From: JAYPHU01 sp038127535
GTDB taxonomy: Bacteria; Pseudomonadota; Alphaproteobacteria; Rhodospirillales; UBA2165
Length of the DNA: 17,245 bases
NCBI GenBank assembly: GCA_038127535.1
Contig: JAYPHU010000049.1
Span: 1 to 17,245 of the forward strand
Direction: 5' to 3'
Of the stretch, positions 15,193 to 17,245 are shown piece after piece. Made by a program: the position numbers and the translations under genes. The notes beneath the pieces are model-generated. The model saw only the letters and a program-made list of their open reading frames with translations, did not search any database and was not told the DNA's origin. Every line of letters starts with the position of its first letter. Position 1 is the stretch's first letter.

Positions 15193-16221
15193 ATGCTCGA
15201 ACGAATTCAAGACGAACTGACTGGCCCGGCTGCGTGGATCGGCTCTGACATTCAATCCAAGGAAGATTGGATCCATCAATGGCGGCCGGAGTCTCTGGAC
15301 GAACTGGACGCAGCTTTGATGGAGGTCAAGAAGGCCGGGCTCAAAATCCCCTTCGACAAAGCGGATTTTCCCCTCGCAACAGCGGCGGAGGAACTCAACG
15401 GGATGATTGAGGATGTAAGCCACGGCAAAGGGTTCGTCATCGCCCGGGGCATCCCCCGGGACAAATACAGCCAGGAGGAATGCGAGCTCCTCTATTGGGG
15501 CATCGGCGTGAATATCGGCTTCCCGGTGTCACAGAATGCGCGGGGTCATTTGCTGGGCCATGTGATGGACGAAGGCCGGTTCTTTGTCGATCCCATGGCG
15601 CGCGGCTATCAGACTGCCCAGGAAATGGATTTTCATTGCGATTTTCTGCCGGTGGATGTGTTGGGCCTGTTTTGCCTGCAGCAGGCGAAGCAGGGCGGGC
15701 TCAGCCACCTGGTGAGTTCCTTGACGGTTCATAATGTGGTGCGCCGCGAACGCCCCGATCTGTTGGAAGTTCTGTACGAACCCTTTTACATGGACTGGCG
15801 GGGCGAGGAACCGGAAGGGTATACACCCTGGATGAGATTGCCCATGTTCAGCGCGAAGGACGGACATATCTCTGCCCGGTTCGGCAATCGCAGCTATTAT
15901 AAGTCCTGTGAACGGTTCGGCCCAGAATACGCGCCGACGGAGCGGCAATTGGAGGCCCTGGACTTAGTCCAGGAAATCGCCCGGCGGCCCGAATTGCGTA
16001 TCTCCATGATGTTCCAGGAAGGCGACATTCAGCTCATCAACAACCACGCCACCATGCATGGCCGAGATGCGTTCGAAGACGATCCGGGCGCGGATTCGGG
16101 CCGGCATCTATTGCGCATGTGGATCGGCCTGGCTGACGATAAGCGTCAGCCCCTGTCCTCCGCTTTAGACGAACGATATGAAATCGTGCGGATGGGCGGC
16201 ATCCCGGTGAAGGACGTTTAG
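15193..16221 (+). CDS. TauD/TfdA-superfamily Fe(II)/2-oxoglutarate dioxygenase
   Basis: This 342-aa protein is a second 2-oxoglutarate-dependent oxygenase, longer than and distinct from the TfdA-like one at 8282. The iron ligands are H148-x-D150 (DFHCDFLPVDVLGLFCL) and H289 (ATMHGRDAFED), and R308 (HLLRMWI) is placed to bind 2-oxoglutarate. FVIARGIP (81-88) is the typical N-terminal strand. The HxD context followed by VDVLGLFCL resembles the gamma-butyrobetaine hydroxylase/TauD-like group of unassigned oxygenases. It is transcribed alone from its own near-consensus promoter beside a palindromic operator, so it is likely regulated with the divergent solute-binding-like unit. Its stop overlaps the convergent OsmC-family stop by four bases. 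Confidence 0.9.
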   Translation: MLERIQDELTGPAAWIGSDIQSKEDWIHQWRPESLDELDAALMEVKKAGLKIPFDKADFPLATAAEELNGMIEDVSHGKGFVIARGIPRDKYSQEECELLYWGIGVNIGFPVSQNARGHLLGHVMDEGRFFVDPMARGYQTAQEMDFHCDFLPVDVLGLFCLQQAKQGGLSHLVSSLTVHNVVRRERPDLLEVLYEPFYMDWRGEEPEGYTPWMRLPMFSAKDGHISARFGNRSYYKSCERFGPEYAPTERQLEALDLVQEIARRPELRISMMFQEGDIQLINNHATMHGRDAFEDDPGADSGRHLLRMWIGLADDKRQPLSSALDERYEIVRMGGIPVKDV

Positions 16222-17245
16222 GCCGCCTTCGACCGCCGGCTGGCCCGGACTTTCGGCTTCAAATCATCCCGGCAGAACGCGTGCAGGAAGCAGGTGCGCT
16301 CGGCAACACCGATGATTTCCTGAACCTGATCATCCGTGCACTCGCTCTCCAGATAGATGTGCGTTTCCACCGGTTTGGCGACGGCCGCCTTGCCCGTCCC
16401 GCCGGACGCGCCGCCGAGAGAAAAGTGTGTGTCCTGCACAATGCTGTAGTCTCCGACCGGCAGCTTGGCCATATGGCTGTAGCGCCCGATCTGGGTCATG
16501 AAGCAGAGGCCGATGCCGGCGGAAATCAGCGACGCCGCATCCGGCGCCCGTCCCTGACCGCCATAGCCTTTGGCCTCTTCCGACAGATAACTCCATTCCG
16601 GGGCGGCGGTAGAGCCACCCTGTTTCTTGATGATGTCCTTGATCCCGTCGGGGCGCATCATGCAACTGCTGTTCATGTGAATGAGCTGCTGATCATCGGT
16701 GAGTTCCGGGTCTTTTGATCTTTGTGCCATGAACTCCGCATAACGGGGATGGCTGTCATTCAGGAAAGTGATCAGGCCGTCGGCCGCCGGGCTGTTTTCC
16801 ATTCGGGTGATCTTAGAGAAACTATCGCCCGGATCGGGATAGGGCTCGGTGCCAAGGGGCGTGACTTCGGTCGTCGTGATCTGTTTGCCGTTATGAACCA
16901 GGTTGAAGAGGCTCGGATGACTGCCGAGGGCCAGGCCGTTCAACGGCGCGGCGGCGACGCCTTCGTACAGCAGGGCGTTCAGTGTTTGATCATCGGCCTC
17001 GGCCTCGCAGATGGCGAGCAGTTCCGGCGGAAAAGACCCGCTGACCATGTTGCCTTTGCGGAAATCACCTTCCCGCCAATAGAAATTGTCCAGGATCAGC
17101 TCCAGATCCTTGAGCTCGATGCCGCGCTGTTCCGCCAGCGCGGTGATCTCATTCATATAAGACGCAACCAAACCGGTGCAGAGATAGGTGAGGGGATTGG
17201 GCGCCTTGTCATAGCCGCCCAGATGGGCCCCTTCGTCGCAGGCAA
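16218..17245 (-). CDS. Tandem OsmC-fold protein, partial (N-terminus outside window)
   Basis: The frame is open through the window edge, starting ACDEGAHLGGYDKAPNP, so the N-terminus is missing and the TTG at 17169-17171 is not the start. It contains two OsmC-like halves, recognisable because GGYDKAPNPLTYL and GGQGRAPDAASLI recur in equivalent places. OsmC/Ohr proteins are thiol peroxidases that use two cysteines. The second half keeps both (codons 16503-16505 in GLCFMTQI and 16290-16292 in ERTCFLH). In the first half the equivalent positions are Ser (codon 16160+1000, 17160-17162) and Ala (16947-16949). This suggests a fused pseudo-dimer with one functional and one structural half. Roles in organic hydroperoxide or reactive electrophile removal would fit an oxygenase-rich cluster. 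Confidence 0.82.
   Translation of the reverse strand, partial: ACDEGAHLGGYDKAPNPLTYLCTGLVASYMNEITALAEQRGIELKDLELILDNFYWREGDFRKGNMVSGSFPPELLAICEAEADDQTLNALLYEGVAAAPLNGLALGSHPSLFNLVHNGKQITTTEVTPLGTEPYPDPGDSFSKITRMENSPAADGLITFLNDSHPRYAEFMAQRSKDPELTDDQQLIHMNSSCMMRPDGIKDIIKKQGGSTAAPEWSYLSEEAKGYGGQGRAPDAASLISAGIGLCFMTQIGRYSHMAKLPVGDYSIVQDTHFSLGGASGGTGKAAVAKPVETHIYLESECTDDQVQEIIGVAERTCFLHAFCRDDLKPKVRASRRSKAA

Overview
The window is protein-coding almost end to end, GC-rich (roughly 60% by eye) and compact, with no RNA genes, insertion sequences or CRISPR. Gene families, codon bias and clear Shine-Dalgarno sites suggest an alphaproteobacterium from an environmental lineage. That assignment rests on general resemblance only; there is no taxonomic marker here. 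No stretch without a gene exceeds 300 bases; the longest is 11277-11463.

Layout. (1) 1-1817, plus strand: the end of a GMC oxidoreductase abutting a quinone oxidoreductase-like MDR protein. (2) 1819-4374, minus strand: CoA-transferase subunits A and B, then a MetE-core methyl/alkyltransferase. (3) 4478-7252, plus strand: a DUF35 Zn-ribbon/OB protein overlapping a thiolase-like protein that lacks the nucleophilic cysteine, then a second, divergent MetE-core protein. (4) 7253-10257, minus strand: a three-gene operon of VanA/DdmC-type Rieske oxygenase, TfdA-like 2-oxoglutarate dioxygenase and LigW-like decarboxylase. (5) 10392-11276, plus strand: an EamA permease. (6) 11464-15054, minus strand: a leaderless solute-binding-protein-like gene, a Gfo/Idh/MocA oxidoreductase, a NodB-type deacetylase and a class II aldolase/adducin-family protein. 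(7) 15193-16221, plus strand: a second TauD/TfdA-type dioxygenase. (8) 16218-17245, minus strand: a partial tandem OsmC-fold protein.

Taken together this looks like a catabolic island. Rieske and 2-oxoglutarate oxygenases could remove O-alkyl or ether groups, the LigW-like enzyme could decarboxylate a hydroxyaromatic acid, and the CoA-transferase plus DUF35/thiolase pair could handle downstream CoA thioesters. The two stand-alone MetE cores, each with an intact Zn-site His-x-Cys/Glu/Cys set, suggest alkyl transfer to a thiol, but the substrate cannot be read from sequence. No transcription regulator and no Rieske reductase lie in the window.

The most distinctive non-coding features are a perfect 16-bp palindrome next to a near-consensus promoter upstream of the 15193 dioxygenase, and two inverted copies of a 47-nt hairpin element with compensatory base changes at 11319-11437.
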